A stretch of DNA of 64,000 nt, from the NCBI RefSeq assembly GCF_901000735.1, contig NC_081542.1, positions 45,982,238-46,046,237 of the forward strand. The letters run 5' to 3'. The stretch is from Corylus avellana (Eukaryota; Streptophyta; Magnoliopsida; Fagales; Betulaceae). Below are positions 45,616 through 57,504 of the stretch, one piece after another (within the stretch, counting starts at the first letter, position 1; the number at the start of each line of letters is the position of its first letter). The position numbers were made by a program, and so were the translations under genes. The notes under the pieces are model-generated. The model had not been told where the DNA came from, did no database searches, and saw only the letters and a list, made by a program, of their open reading frames with translations.

Positions 45616-47201
45616 GTGTCTTACAGATCCAGACATGTCAGACGAAAGGATTGAGCTCACAAAACCCATTTCTCTTATCTACATAATAGACGACATTTTC
45701 GATGTTTATGGAACGATTGAGGAACTCACTCTCTTCACAGAAGCTGTCAACAAGTATGCATCTATATATCACAGGAATTAATTTTCTCTTCTCTTGCCCT
45801 ATCAACCAATATTACTGATTAATAAATTGCACACAGATGGGATTTTGCTGCTCTTGAGCAACTACCCGAGTACATGAAGATATGCTTCAAGGCTCTTTAC
45901 GACATCACCAATGAAATTAGTAACAAGATACATCAAAAGCATGGATGGAACCCAATAGACGCTCTAAGAAAGACGGTATATATATATGTCAATAATTAAT
46001 CATACCATCTGAAAAGAAAAATATTTATTGTCAATAAAAATAAAGCATATATATATCTTCATGAAAATTATAAATATGACGCACATCTCCATGATTGTTG
46101 CAACTGCAGTGGGCGAGTTTGTGCAATGCCTTTCTAGTAGAGGCGAAATGGTTTGCTTCTGGGCACTCACCCAGGTCAGAAGAGTATTTGGAAAATGCAG
46201 TTATTAGTTCAGGGGTTCATGTCGTACTTGTTCACACTTTCTTTCTTTTGGGCCAACGTGTAACCAAGGAAACTGAAGATCTTGTGGATAACCTACCGGG
46301 CATTATTTCTTCTCCGGCCACAATTCTTCGGCTTTGGGATGACTTGGGAAGTGCCATGGTAAGCTGCCAATTATTAAGATATTCTTCTGTTTTAAAAATT
46401 CACCAAAATAGAACTAAAATTTGCCATATATCGTCTCCTTTATTGGTTTGGGTTTTTTGTTTGGCCAGTAAAATATCAGGTGATATTTTATGAATCTCTG
46501 TTGCTGTACTTTTAATTTCGACCGTTCAATTATATGAAGAACTAAAAACACGATACCACATAAATAAAATTAAAAAAAAAAAAAAAGATAAAGAAAAAGA
46601 TAAAGTACAAGGAATATAAATGAATGGAATGGTCATTAAAGTGACATCCAGGCCATTTCTAGTCATTTGGCCAACATTTTTGTGGTGCCAGCTGCAGCCC
46701 TATCTGTACCTGCCACGTACAGGTAACTTGTGTTGACTTGTGAGGCATTGCGACAATATTGTTGGGGACCTCGGACAAGATTTTTAGACCAAAAAAAAAA
46801 ATTTATTACAGAAATCACAAGGAAATATTTCCTGAAATCAAAATATGTTTAAGAATATTTTCAAAGAGAAATTGAAAATTCTTTACACCAAATGGTTGAT
46901 GTGAGTACAGGATGAGAGTCAAGAAGGGCGTGATGGATCATACATAGACTACTACGTGAAGGAACACCAAGGTTGCTCCATCAAAGAGGCACGAGAGAAG
47001 GTTGTGAGTATGATTGCAGCCGCGTGGAAGCTGCTAAACAAGGAGTGCCTCTCTCCAAATCCATTTCCAGCAGCATTCACTAGGGCTTCTCTTAATATTG
47101 CAAGAATGGTTCCATTGTTGTATAATTATGACGACAACCATTGCCTTCCAAGCTTCCAGGAGCATTTGAAATCCGTGCTTTATGAAAGCGTCTCACTTTA
47201 A
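45616..47201 (+). pseudogene. TPS-g terpene synthase, 5'-truncated copy
   Basis: Retains part of exon 4 (45616-45753, from [20 protein letters not shown], with the Mg-binding DDIFDVYG), exon 5 (45837-45975), exon 6 (46110-46358) and exon 7 (46911-47201, stop). Exons 5-7 are exactly as long as in the intact gene at 53020 (139, 249, 291 bp) and have no stops. The NSE/DTE metal motif is kept ([10 protein letters not shown] then DES). Exons 1-3 and the start of exon 4 are absent; the break falls inside exon 4 and is preceded by palindrome-associated DNA. Without the N-terminal half no full enzyme can be made. Confidence 0.9.
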
Positions 47202-47969
47202 GGGAAAAAAAAATTATCTATATATATATCAAGCCTTTGCTTAATTTCTATATTGTAAACACCTTTATTGGATGTATTAGAAACTAAGCCAATGAGCTGC
47301 CAGCCATGAAGTAAAATTACTCCTTCAACTTGATGTTCTGAAAAGGCCTTTATCTTCAATTCCCAAGCTCTTACTGTGTTAAGATTATGTATGTATTAGA
47401 TATGTTTTTTTGATGGTTACATTTATATAAATCTATAATTTGTCCATAATTTATATTTAAACTGTTAAGTATGACCCGTTGAGAAGGATGAATTAAATCC
47501 CTCCCATTGGATATTCCTCGAGTTTCTTCGGAGCCAAAGCTTCCTTGCCATAACCGCCATCAACTCAAATTCATCAGCTTCCAATCTGTGGTTTCCATAT
47601 AAAAAAGAAAAAGAAAAAAAAAAGACGTGCACAATTTTTTTCTCTTTACAAGTCTTTCACTCTCATCCCACGTCCCTCTCTCTCCACTATCCAAAATTAG
47701 CCTCTCTCTTCTTTTTTCTCTCCACGATCGACTCTCTCTCCACCTCTCTCTTTCTCTTTTTCAACTCACTAACATTAACAAAAATATGATTTATTGGCCT
47801 AAACATTCAAATAGGAGGTAACCTTTTCACACCGACAATATTTTGTTTAAATTTTAAATTTTTTTACTCATAATTTTTAATAATTGAACCATGCAAACTG
47901 CAAATATTGAAAGGGTTTTTCATTTTTCTATTTTTTTTTTAATAAATTAAGTGTCATAATGCATTAAGA
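47202..47969. other. intergenic DNA after the truncated terpene synthase
   Basis: No gene. CT-rich low-complexity DNA at 47640-47770. The minus and plus frames there are by-products. Confidence 0.5.
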
Positions 47970-48345
47970 TCTCTCCCTTTATTAAAACACGATTTTTCCT
48001 TAATTAATGCATTTTGACAGTTCTTTTTATTATCTCGCGTTTATCTCTCTCCCTCTCACCCTAAATCACGTATGTCTCCATTACTCTAAACGCACGTCTC
48101 TAGCTCCTTCCACGGGAACGACAACATTTCAAAACCCTTTCCTATAGAAGTTGGTGGTTGCACAAAGTTTATTTAATCAGTTTCATGGAAAGATATGTGA
48201 TTGCAATTTACTTATGTATAACTTTAATTTTTTTCTTTATTTAAATGAATTTTTTTTTTTTTTTTTTTTAACCTATAAATTTAAATGAAACTTCAAAATT
48301 AAATTATAATGAAGAATCTCGTGCATAGCGCGAGTTATGAGCTAG
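47970..48345 (+). mobile_element. small non-autonomous Helitron
   Basis: Begins TCTCTCCC after A and ends CTAG before T, as Helitrons do. Seven bases before the end is a hairpin CTCGTGC-ATA-GCGCGAG (48318-48334), the 3' terminator. No target duplication and no Rep/helicase, both expected for a 376-bp derivative. Confidence 0.75.
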
Positions 48346-48394
48346 TTTGTATAAACTCTAAATCATCATAATTAAGAGCCTTTTTGGAGCTTCC

Positions 48395-48615
48395 TATTGC
48401 ATATGATCTATGGAAGAAGATTTGGCAGATGTAAGTTCCTAATGAAGTCAAATTGTTCGTGTAGAAGGCTTGTAATAATTTGTTGTCGGCAAAAATTGAA
48501 TTTATTTAAAAGACAAATAGTTCTTGATCTTTATGCACCATTTGTGGATTAGAAGATGAGACTAGCTACTAGCCACACATGTACATTGTGGAGGTGTCCA
48601 GTAGTGAAAGATACA
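48395..48615 (+). pseudogene. LINE fragment, zinc-binding RT tail (zf-RVT)
   Basis: Broken frames give a KKIWQM...VPNEVKLFV...KACNNLLSAKI string and then CTICGLEDET and a Cys near HTCTLWRCPV in another frame, the zf-RVT signature of plant LINE polyproteins. Frameshifts and stops throughout. It starts about 50 bp after the Helitron end. Confidence 0.55.
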
Positions 48616-49285
48616 TAGAGAATATGTGCCCTATATAAGTTATTGGATTTCTGTGAGAAAAAACAACAAATATGTTGCTAATATTACTCTTTCTGTAATT
48701 CTCCAGCAATTTCCACTTCTAATCTATCTTAATACAATTTTCTTTTTAGTGGATATAGTCATAGTTCCATATAAAAACGCACTTGAATTTTTGAATTTAG
48801 AAAAAAACATAAATTTATTTAGTTGCATAAAACTTGACATATTTAGTTGCCTTAATATGATAATATCTACATCCTAGTCAAAAGTATATTAATGATATAT
48901 AGGAATTGCTCTTGCAAGTGCTACATTATGTTCTAACATTCACTCATGTCATTGATAAATTCGATCCATTTGTTCTACTGTATTAATATTGATATGGCAC
49001 TCGAGTTGCTTGAAAATTTTGTAAGAAGGACCACAATTATGTTGATATTAATCATTTCTTTCCTAATAAGCAAGTAATATATATTCAGTTTCAACCTAAT
49101 TCATGAGCCTTCGTAAAACCTGAGATAAACCTCACATGCTATGATTGTATAATACACAAAATAACGATACCCACCAAAAAAAAAAAGGCCTCAATTGTTA
49201 ATTTAATGGTTGGTTTTTCCTGTCATATCATCTACTTGTATGGCAGTTTTAAGGTCAAATAATTAATTATCGTATATAAGGTCAG

Positions 49286-49330
<45 letters not shown>

Positions 49331-50250
49331 TTGATTGTTTTGGTTTTCATGAAGAGATCGATGCAGATTAAGAAAGATCGAACCACATTGTAATTTAAGA
49401 AACAAAATTTGAAATTAAATGAAGATATATGATAAAGAAAAGTATCTAGAAATTGGGTCAAACATGCATGTATATAGCATAGCATTAAATGAAAATTAAG
49501 ATAAGATTAAGGCATCTAATCTGAATTAGGCAATGTGTGGTAGAAAATGTTGTCGTCCTTGAATAAACTCTATGTACAACAACCACCAATTTGGAGATAT
49601 TGGAGATACATTCACCTGTAGCCACAGTAATTTGTGTGGTGGCCGGCAGTACTGCCAGTATGTTACTTGTGCATTCCAATAAGGCAGCCACTGTGATGAA
49701 CGAGTACGAGAATGACGCATCTCTCTTTCCACAACAACGATATTTCTGAGTTGGTTGGTTCACACGTCTTAATTTCTTCCGTTAAAAAAAAAAAAAAAAA
49801 TTCGCTGAACTTTTTTGATTTTAAAAAGGTGTCGGTCTAATGTCTTTGACTTTTTTGGACTAAATCAGCTTTTTCCCTTAACTACGTGTGTCACGTTTAA
49901 AACATTATATGTCGTATATAAGGCACCACTCACGTTCTCCGTCTCTCATCCACAAGCTGGTGAAAACAAGAAAAGCAAAAACAAAAACCCTAGCATATAT
50001 GCCATTGCCGGCTACCCTACATTGGCTTCGTTTGGTAAACGGTTTTGTCATAATTTTAGTCATAATTTTAGCACTACATTATTTATCTCACTTTTTCATT
50101 TTTTTAATATTCTTACTTTTATATCACATAAATTATTTTTTATTATTATTCAAATAAAAAAATTACTATAAAATAAATTTTTTTCATTTTTTCATAGCAA
50201 ACATTCTTACTTTTTTCATTTTTAAAAAAAAATATATTTTTACTTTTTTT
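48616..50250. other. intergenic DNA
   Basis: No supported gene. (TA)n at 49291-49328. The minus-strand frame 49485-49763 is open for 92 codons but shows no domain. 50030-50250 is T-rich and related to 14165-14330. Confidence 0.45.
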
Positions 50251-50533
50251 TCACATCAATCATTTTTTGCTACAGTATCGAACCAAAATCAAAACAAAAT
50301 CGTTTATCAAACAAATCCAATGTCTGAAACAACAAATTAAAGAGATGTATATATAATTTTACCCATGATTACATGAATATGATCCAACCTAGTCCCATAG
50401 TCCGACATCAGGCATATATAGGTTGTCTGTGATCTTTAGCATCTCTTTAATTTGTTGTTTCAGACATTGGGTTTGTTTGATAAACGATTTTATTTTGGTT
50501 TTGGTTCGATACTGTAACAAGTGATTGATGTGA
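50251..50533. repeat. hairpin element, 95-bp arms
   Basis: Arms 50251-50347 and 50440-50533 are inverted copies (ATCGTTTATCAAACAAA.CC, AATGTCTGAAACAACAAATT) around a 92-bp loop. Only a few mismatches. Looks like a foldback or MITE core. Confidence 0.85.
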
Positions 50534-51053
50534 TATATATATCCTTCAAACTAACACTCAATTTGCAATATATCGGCTTCTAACTACTAACTAAAAATTG
50601 AACAATATCTTCATCAAATCCTCTGCTTTTTTTATTTTTTTTTATTTTTCAAAATTTCCATAGGTACGTATTTATTGAAAAAAAACTGTAAGGGCATTTT
50701 AATCTCATTGACAAAATGGGCAAATTACAATTTTTTTGTTGTTTGGAGTACATTAATGCAATCTTTAGTTCAAAAGAGGGTATTACAAATTGGGAGTTAA
50801 TTAATTTTTAGAAAATATGTGTATTTTTTCCTTTTTTTTTTAATTTTTAGTGTTGATTAGAGAGGCACTGATATGACTTATATGTGACACATGTAACCAT
50901 AGAAAATTGTCAATTTTGACAGTAAAATAATAAAAAGACCTATTGAAAATTTGAACAGGAGATTAAACTTTTTTTAAAAAAAAAAGGCAAAATTTTAAGT
51001 GCTAAATATGTTTTTTCCCCAACCTTTTTTAAGCATTAATCCTAGGCTTTTAT
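50534..51053. other. intergenic DNA
   Basis: AT-rich, nothing supported apart from the left target duplication of the SINE at its end (51045-51053). Confidence 0.5.
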
Positions 51054-51166
51054 GTCCCCAAGATGTAGTTCAATTGGCTGAGACCATGCTTAATGAAGCG
51101 GATGTCACTAGTTCGAATCCCCCTCCCCTTCTCTTATGCGGACATGTAAAAAAAAAAAAAAAAAAA
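51054..51166 (+). mobile_element. tRNA-derived SINE with poly-A tail
   Basis: Internal pol III boxes GTAGTTCAATTGG and AGTTCGAATCC, a short unrelated tail and a run of about 19 A. Target duplication GGCTTTTAT on both sides (51045-51053, 51170-51178). Same family as 11688-11784. Confidence 0.82.
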
Positions 51167-51799
51167 CTGGGCTTTTATAAAATGATTTTTATCTAGTTCT
51201 CTTAGTAAGATTTAAATTAAAAGAAATGCTAAATATTACATTTCTATCTCGTTCTCATCTAATTGAGTTGATGTGGCTGGCAATGCCCATTAGTATTTAT
51301 TTATTTTATTTATTTATTTATTTTTTAAAACAATGACTGATCAACCAATGGCTATTAATGGACACCGCCACATTGATCCACCCAGTGACATGGACTAGAT
51401 TGGAATAGAAATGTAGAATGTAACTCTGTCTCTCTGACCATTCATTCGCATCTTATACGTGATTTTACCATATTGAATTAAACTTTACTTTGCAAAAAAT
51501 TTGTTTTCTAGAACTTTTGACAGTCTTTCTTTACTTAATACTAAACGGTAATTGAGCTTTAATTAACAAATGAATCAAACACAAGAGGCTGTTAATTAAG
51601 AAGCCCAAAGAAACAGAAGACAAATTTTGCAAATTAAGCAGAACTGCTTCCCTAGCTACCAATAAATTAATGAACAATCTTATACGCACCGAAATATATA
51701 TATATATAGGTTAATTAGTATTTGGTTTTTAATTTTTACAATTAGCTTTACAGGTTTTATCCAACTTCTAAATAGACTGTCATTTTTTCATTTATTTTT
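51167..51799. other. intergenic DNA
   Basis: Contains an imperfect inverted pair (about 51225-51300 and 51345-51425, ATTCTATCTCGTTC-type) that may be a decayed MITE. No coding signal. Confidence 0.4.
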
Positions 51800-52514
51800 T
51801 GAAAAACTTCACTGAAGACCCCTGAACGTCTATCCGTTTTGAAATACCCTCTTAAACTTCGAAATCTCTCAATTTCGTTTTCTGAATTTTCAATTGCTCT
51901 CAATTTGGACGCCTTCGTCGGATTTAAAACGTTAAAAGTAAGACAATGACGTTTATATCCTTGACTTTTAAAAAAAATTTCACATTTACCCTTATTTCCA
52001 AATTAAAAATAATAATAATAATAAAAAAGAAATAAAAATAAAAATTCTGGCCAAGACCCACGCTGGTCTGGCCAGTGACTCGCGTGGGTCTCTGGCCCCA
52101 GCGCTGGGTCACTGACTCACTGGCCAGAGACCCATCGCGGGCCTCAGCGCGCCAGAGACCCGCGTGGGTCCCTACCTGAGACCTGCGTGGGTCTTGGCCA
52201 GAGACCCAGCGTGGGTCTCGGAGCGAAAGAACTGGCCAGGTCCTACGAGACTCAGATTCTTGGAGACCCGTGGAATCATGCTTGAACATGGTCTTTTTTT
52301 TTTTTTGCTTTTTTTTTTTTAAAAAAAAAAAGGAAAATTAGGGGTATTTTTGTCTTTTTAAGGCTTAACGTTAAACGTTAACAGTTAAATCTGACAGATG
52401 GGTCCAAATTAAGAGCAATTAAAAGTTCAGGAAACTAAATTGAGACATTTTGAAGTTTAAGAAGAGTTTCAAAACGAATGGAAGTTCAGGGGCCATCAGT
52501 GAATTAGTTTTCCC
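51800..52514. mobile_element. Mutator-like TIR MITE (copy 3) with GC-rich core
   Basis: TIRs of about 190 bp (CACTGA.G.CCCCTGAAC, CTTAAACTTC.AAAT.TCTCAATTT) and a 9-bp duplication TTTATTTTT (51791-51799, 52515-52523). The core (52050-52260) is a set of degenerate repeats of GAGACCCRCGTGGGTCTCTGGCC, strongly GC-rich and self-complementary. Confidence 0.8.
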
Positions 52515-52523
52515 TTTATTTTT

Positions 52524-52933
52524 CAATACAAATCTTGTAAAATTTCAATTATCCTCCTAATAAAAAATATACACAAATTTTTTTTTATTTTCCAAAAAAA
52601 TAGAAGTGCCAAAACAGATCATGTACATGAAAAAATAATGTAAAAATAAACATGGGTGGTAAGGAAGTAGACGGGTGGGGCACGCCACACGCAGCACACG
52701 CTAGTACTAGTTAAAATGGATGTGACGGATAAAGGGAAGTAGGAAGATGGTTACTTTGTAATTTGTATGATTTAACTAAAAACTAACTTGACCGAAGACG
52801 AAGCTGACAAAAAAGTCTAGACAAAAAGATAGCAGAGTTTCAACTTTCAGACATATAGGATATTCGAGGATGAAAAACGAAAAACATGTGTCTTAGAGGA
52901 TTAAAAACGTTTCCAAAAGCATCTTTCGAATCC
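52524..52933. other. terpene synthase upstream region
   Basis: No gene. Proximal promoter of the TPS. An AT-rich part is followed by a GC-richer CACGCCACACGCAGCACACG patch at 52680. Confidence 0.5.
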
Positions 52934-52941
52934 TATAAATA
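52934..52941 (+). promoter_or_regulatory. TATA box of the TPS-g gene
   Basis: TATAAATA, a consensus plant TATA box, about 85 bp before the ATG at 53020. Confidence 0.7.
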
Positions 52942-53019
52942 GGTTGCCAACAAGCTACTCGTACCATCAAAATTACAAACCAAAACATCTCTCCTCTTGT
53001 GATTACTCATTAGTTCTCC

Positions 53020-54396
53020 ATGGCACTGTCTACTAAAGCTTTCTTTGCTTCCTCCATTCCTCCAATTGCTCCAAAAAGAATTCCACAAACTCCCAATTCA
53101 AACCCCTTCAGCCTCACCTCTTTGCCTAGTGCTCACAAAGATTGGAGCATTGCCCATCAAGATAACGCTATTTTGTGGTCTACTCCCTTAGAACGTGAAC
53201 GTGGTAGGGTAAGTAATTTTGTGCTTCTTAATTAATTACGTACCTCGCTAAAACTTGAAGTGCTCAATTCCAATTTCCAAACCTCACTCTCTTAATTGGT
53301 GATCTCATCTGCAGGACGGTTTTAGCCTCCAACATGAACAGAAAATGGAAGAATGCGGGCATGTACTAAGGAAAGTACGAAAAGATGATCCATTTGAAAG
53401 TTTAAACATGATTAATGCTGTTCAACGCCTGGGAATTGATTACTACTTCCAACAAGAGATTGAAGCAATTTTACATAGCCAATATCTAAAATACATCGCT
53501 CATGGTGACTGCGGCCATGAGCTTCATGAGGTTGCTTTACGCTTTCGACTCTTGAGACAACAAGGCTACCATGTGCCTGCTGGTCGGTATTAATTAATAA
53601 CCTTTCTTTGCCTCTAAAACCTTATTCTATACTAGAATTGATTATATCTATATGTTAATTAACTCCATTAATTATATATGGTTTGGAACAGATATATTTA
53701 ACAACTTTAAGGACAAAGAGGGAAAGTTTAACAAAGAACTGGCTGAAGACATTGACGGATTGATGGCTTTGTATGAAGCTTCACAGCTAGGTATAGAAGG
53801 TGAAGACATACTTGAAGAAGCTGGAAACTTTAGCGAGCGGCTCCTGAATGCACGGGTGAGACAACTTGATGATAACCAAGTCAGAGTTGTTGGGAGTACT
53901 TTGAGGCATCCTTATCACAAAAGCTTGGCGAGGTTCATGGTTAAAAACTTTATTGGAAATTTCCAAGACAGAAATGGATGGTTAAACGATTTACAGCAGC
54001 TAGCAAAAATGGATTTCAATATGGTCCAATCCATGCACCAAAAGGAAATTGTTCAAATTTCCAAGTAAGTTTAATTAATTATTAATGATCACTTGTTTTA
54101 ATTACTTAACTATATTTCATTGCCAAGATAATTTGTTCTCACCTCTAACGTCAATTTTTGTCGTCATATATAGATGGTGGACAGATGTTGGTTTGTCTGA
54201 GGAGCTAAAGTTTGCCAGAGACCAACCACTCAAATGGTACACTGTTTCCATGGCCTGTCTTACAGATCCAGACATGTCAGACGAAAGGGTTGAGCTAACA
54301 AAACCCATTTCTCTTATTTACATAATAGACGACATTTTCGATGTTTATGGATCGCTTGAGGAACTCACTCTCTTCACAGAAGCTGTCAACAAGTAA

Positions 54397-54438
<42 letters not shown>

Positions 54439-55452
54439 ATCACTGGAGTTAATTTTCTCTTCTCTTCCCCTATCAACTACTGATTAATAAGCTGCACACA
54501 GATGGGATTTTGCTGCTCTTGAGCAACTCCCCGAGTACATGAAGATATGCTTCAAGGCTCTTTACGACATCACCAACGAAATTAGCTACAAGATATATCG
54601 GAAGCATGGATGGAACCCCATAGACTCTCTAAGAAAAACGGTATATATAATATTTCTTGCTTATATATATATATATATATATTTCATCCAAATTAATTTC
54701 CAACATCAAATTAATCTAGCTACTTTGTTTGTTGCAGTGGGCGATTTTGTTCAATGTCTTTCTAGTGGAGGCAAAATGGTTTGCTACAGGGCGGTCGCCG
54801 AAGTCGGAAGAGTATTTGACGAACGCAGTTGTTAGTTCAGGGGTTCATGTGGTTCTAGTTCACATTTTCTTCCTTTTGGGTCACCGTTTAAATAAGGAAA
54901 CTGTACAACTTGTTGATAACATTCCGGGGATTATATCTTTCCCGGGCACGATTCTTCGGCTTTGGGATGACTTGGGAAGTGCCATGGTAAGTATAGGAAA
55001 CATAAAGTTCGATCACATCCTGTTGATTAACTAAACCCTCAAACAAAACAGTTTTGGATTATTCAAAGACCAATTCAGAAGTCAACCTAGTTAATCTATC
55101 TAGTTCTTGCACATGTTTCTCATTGAATAATTTAATTAACATTTTAAACGTGTAATTGAAGGATGAGAGTCAAGACGGTCATGACGGATCATATATAGAC
55201 TACTACATGCAAGAAAACGAAGGCTGCTCTATTAAAGAGTCACGAGAGAAAGTTGTGGGTATGATTTCAGACGCGTGGAAGCAGCTAAACAAAGAGTGCC
55301 TCTCTCCAAATCCATATCCAACAACATTCACTAAGGCTTCTCTTAATCTTGCAAGATTGGTTCCATTGTTGTATAGTTATGACAACAACCATTGCCTTCC
55401 AAGCCTCGAGGAGCACATGAAATCCATGCTTTATGAAAGTTTCACTATGTAA
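53020..55452 (+). CDS. TPS-g terpene synthase (linalool/nerolidol synthase type)
   Basis: Seven exons, in frame with GT-AG borders: 53020-53208, 53315-53582, 53692-54064, 54174-54392, 54502-54640, 54738-54986 and 55162-55452; about 575 aa. The Ser/Pro-rich N-terminus may be a plastid targeting peptide. It lacks the RRX8W motif of TPS-b enzymes, as TPS-g members do, and makes acyclic products from GPP or FPP in that clade, such as linalool and nerolidol. Motifs: [32 protein letters not shown], the Mg-binding DDIFDVYG (exon 4) and the NSE/DTE motif DDLGSAMDE spanning exons 6-7. Seven exons is the class III TPS norm. A 5'-truncated sister lies at 45616. Product and compartment are inferred from the clade. 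Confidence 0.93.
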
Positions 55453-55615
55453 TTAGCTAATTAATATCATGTAAAATTACTCAATAATCTTTGTGTTCAG
55501 AAGAAGCCTATATATATCTTCTCAATTGCAATCAACATTCTTAGTCGTGAATTTAAGATAACTAAAATAAATAACAAGAATTCATAGGTTTGTGAATCAC
55601 ATGTTGTAATTTTAA

Positions 55616-55995
55616 GGGAAATTACAGTTTACTCCCCCAAAGTTGACAGCGTTTTTCAATTCGAACATCAAAGTTTTAATTTTTGCAGTTCAACCCCCCA
55701 AAATTTCAAATTTTTACAATTTGACCAATTATATCCAAAACTTCCCATATTGCCCCTAATTTTTATTTTTTTATTTTTTATAAAAAAAAATCCGGGGTGG
55801 CTCTTTGCCCATCTGGCCATTTTTGCACCCACAATTTTTTTTTTTCATAAAAATAAAAAAATTTAAAAAAAAATCATGGGCAATATGGAAATTTTGGAAT
55901 AATATTGGTCGAATTGAAAAAAATTGAAATTGAAACTTTGATATTCGAATTGAAAAACGCTGTCAACTTTGAGGGGGTAAACTATAATTTTCTCT
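55616..55995. mobile_element. Mutator-like TIR MITE (copy 4)
   Basis: Ends GGGAAATTACAGTTTACTCC and the inverted AGAGAAAATTATAGTTTACC, with TIRs over 120 bp. 8-bp duplication AATTTTAA (55608-55615, 55996-56003). Its mirror copy, cut by a gap, is at 60167-60399. Confidence 0.82.
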
Positions 55996-56850
55996 AATTT
56001 TAATTAATGATTTAAATTGTAAAGATTTTGAAATTATTTAATACGTATTATACGTAGTTGAAATTTTAAGATCTAATTAATTGGAAATTAAAATCAAGCG
56101 TTAAGATTAATTATACAAAATTTATTCCCTAAGTTAGTTATAACGTATACATGTTTGACGAGGTGGCGTTTGTCATCAACGTTTTCCTCAGACGTACGTG
56201 GGACAGGGGCCAGGGCCTAATTGACGACCTCTTACCTGACTGAAGCCGACTTTCACGTGATCAATCGGGACCATCCGTACGTGTAACCGTCTTTTGCGTT
56301 AAAAGTTTGTGCATAACTGTAGACAAAGCTAAAGATGCCCATTGGTTCCTACATGAAAGTACGAACAAACCTTAACCACATCTTCCTTCACTATCATATC
56401 TGCCCCAACAGGAATAGAGATACTCTGCTGATTCATGCGTCAGACATTCGGCTTTTTATTTTTTAAAATTGAAAAAATATATATTAAAAGAAAATTTAAA
56501 TTCAAAGAATTAGCATTAAATTTATAAAATTTTTTTTTAGGAAATATCATCCTCTTTTACCTTTAGATTTTAGTTTTAAATCCAAAAATAAGTTTTGAGG
56601 CATTAAAAACTAAATATTAACTCATAAAAACTTAACAAAAAAAATAATAATAATAACAAATTTATTTTTTTAATATTTGTCCTACGCCCCGCTAGATTCA
56701 TTTGGATTTCTTCTTTTTATTTTACCAATTTTAGAAATCATTTTTTTAAAAAAAAAAACCAGTTTTAAAAAGTTGGAGCATGAAATGAAAGAGGAGCCAT
56801 TATATGGCAATGTTTGCACATATTTATGAATTTTCATAGATTTATCTTTT

Positions 56851-56895
<45 letters not shown>

Positions 56896-57504
56896 TGATC
56901 TTTAGAAATGCTACACATTTTAAATTTTTTTCTTAAAAATTAGTTTTTAAATGATGTGTTATCATCCCATAAGTTTGTGACATACTTCCCAAAATAATAA
57001 ATCTCATGAGATTATGACACATCATTTGAAAACTAATTTTTTAAAAGAAAATTTGAGATGTGTAACTCTCCTCCATGATCATTTTATTTCGAATTGTTAA
57101 GAAGACTGATGAGCCATAATATAGTATATTGAGACTCCATACAACCCAAAGCTTAATCCTATAAGTTTGGACTCAATAATATTATATTAACCCCTCACAC
57201 TTCTTGCATACTTTCAATGTGAGATTGTATCCCTTTAAAATACACATATAATACCTAACAATATTTAATGATAGATCTACGAGGACTCAACAAACACTCT
57301 ATTATAGAAGAGAGAGAAACTAAAAGACAGCTATCTTTACACTAGTTGATTAAAGGACTATCCTACAAGACTAAGGCTAGCTTGTAGCATTTTAACTTTT
57401 TTAGTTTTTTAACTATAAGGGCTAGGTTTTCGATCTTTGTTTAGCTGGTAGTATGCTTCCATCATGCTTTCTTGTAGGCTTTATCTATATAATTATTGCT
57501 AGCC

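Noticed and set aside
49485..49763. Open minus-strand frame of 92 codons
   Set aside because: No start context, domain or homologue recognised. The frame overlaps another of similar length, so chance is likely.
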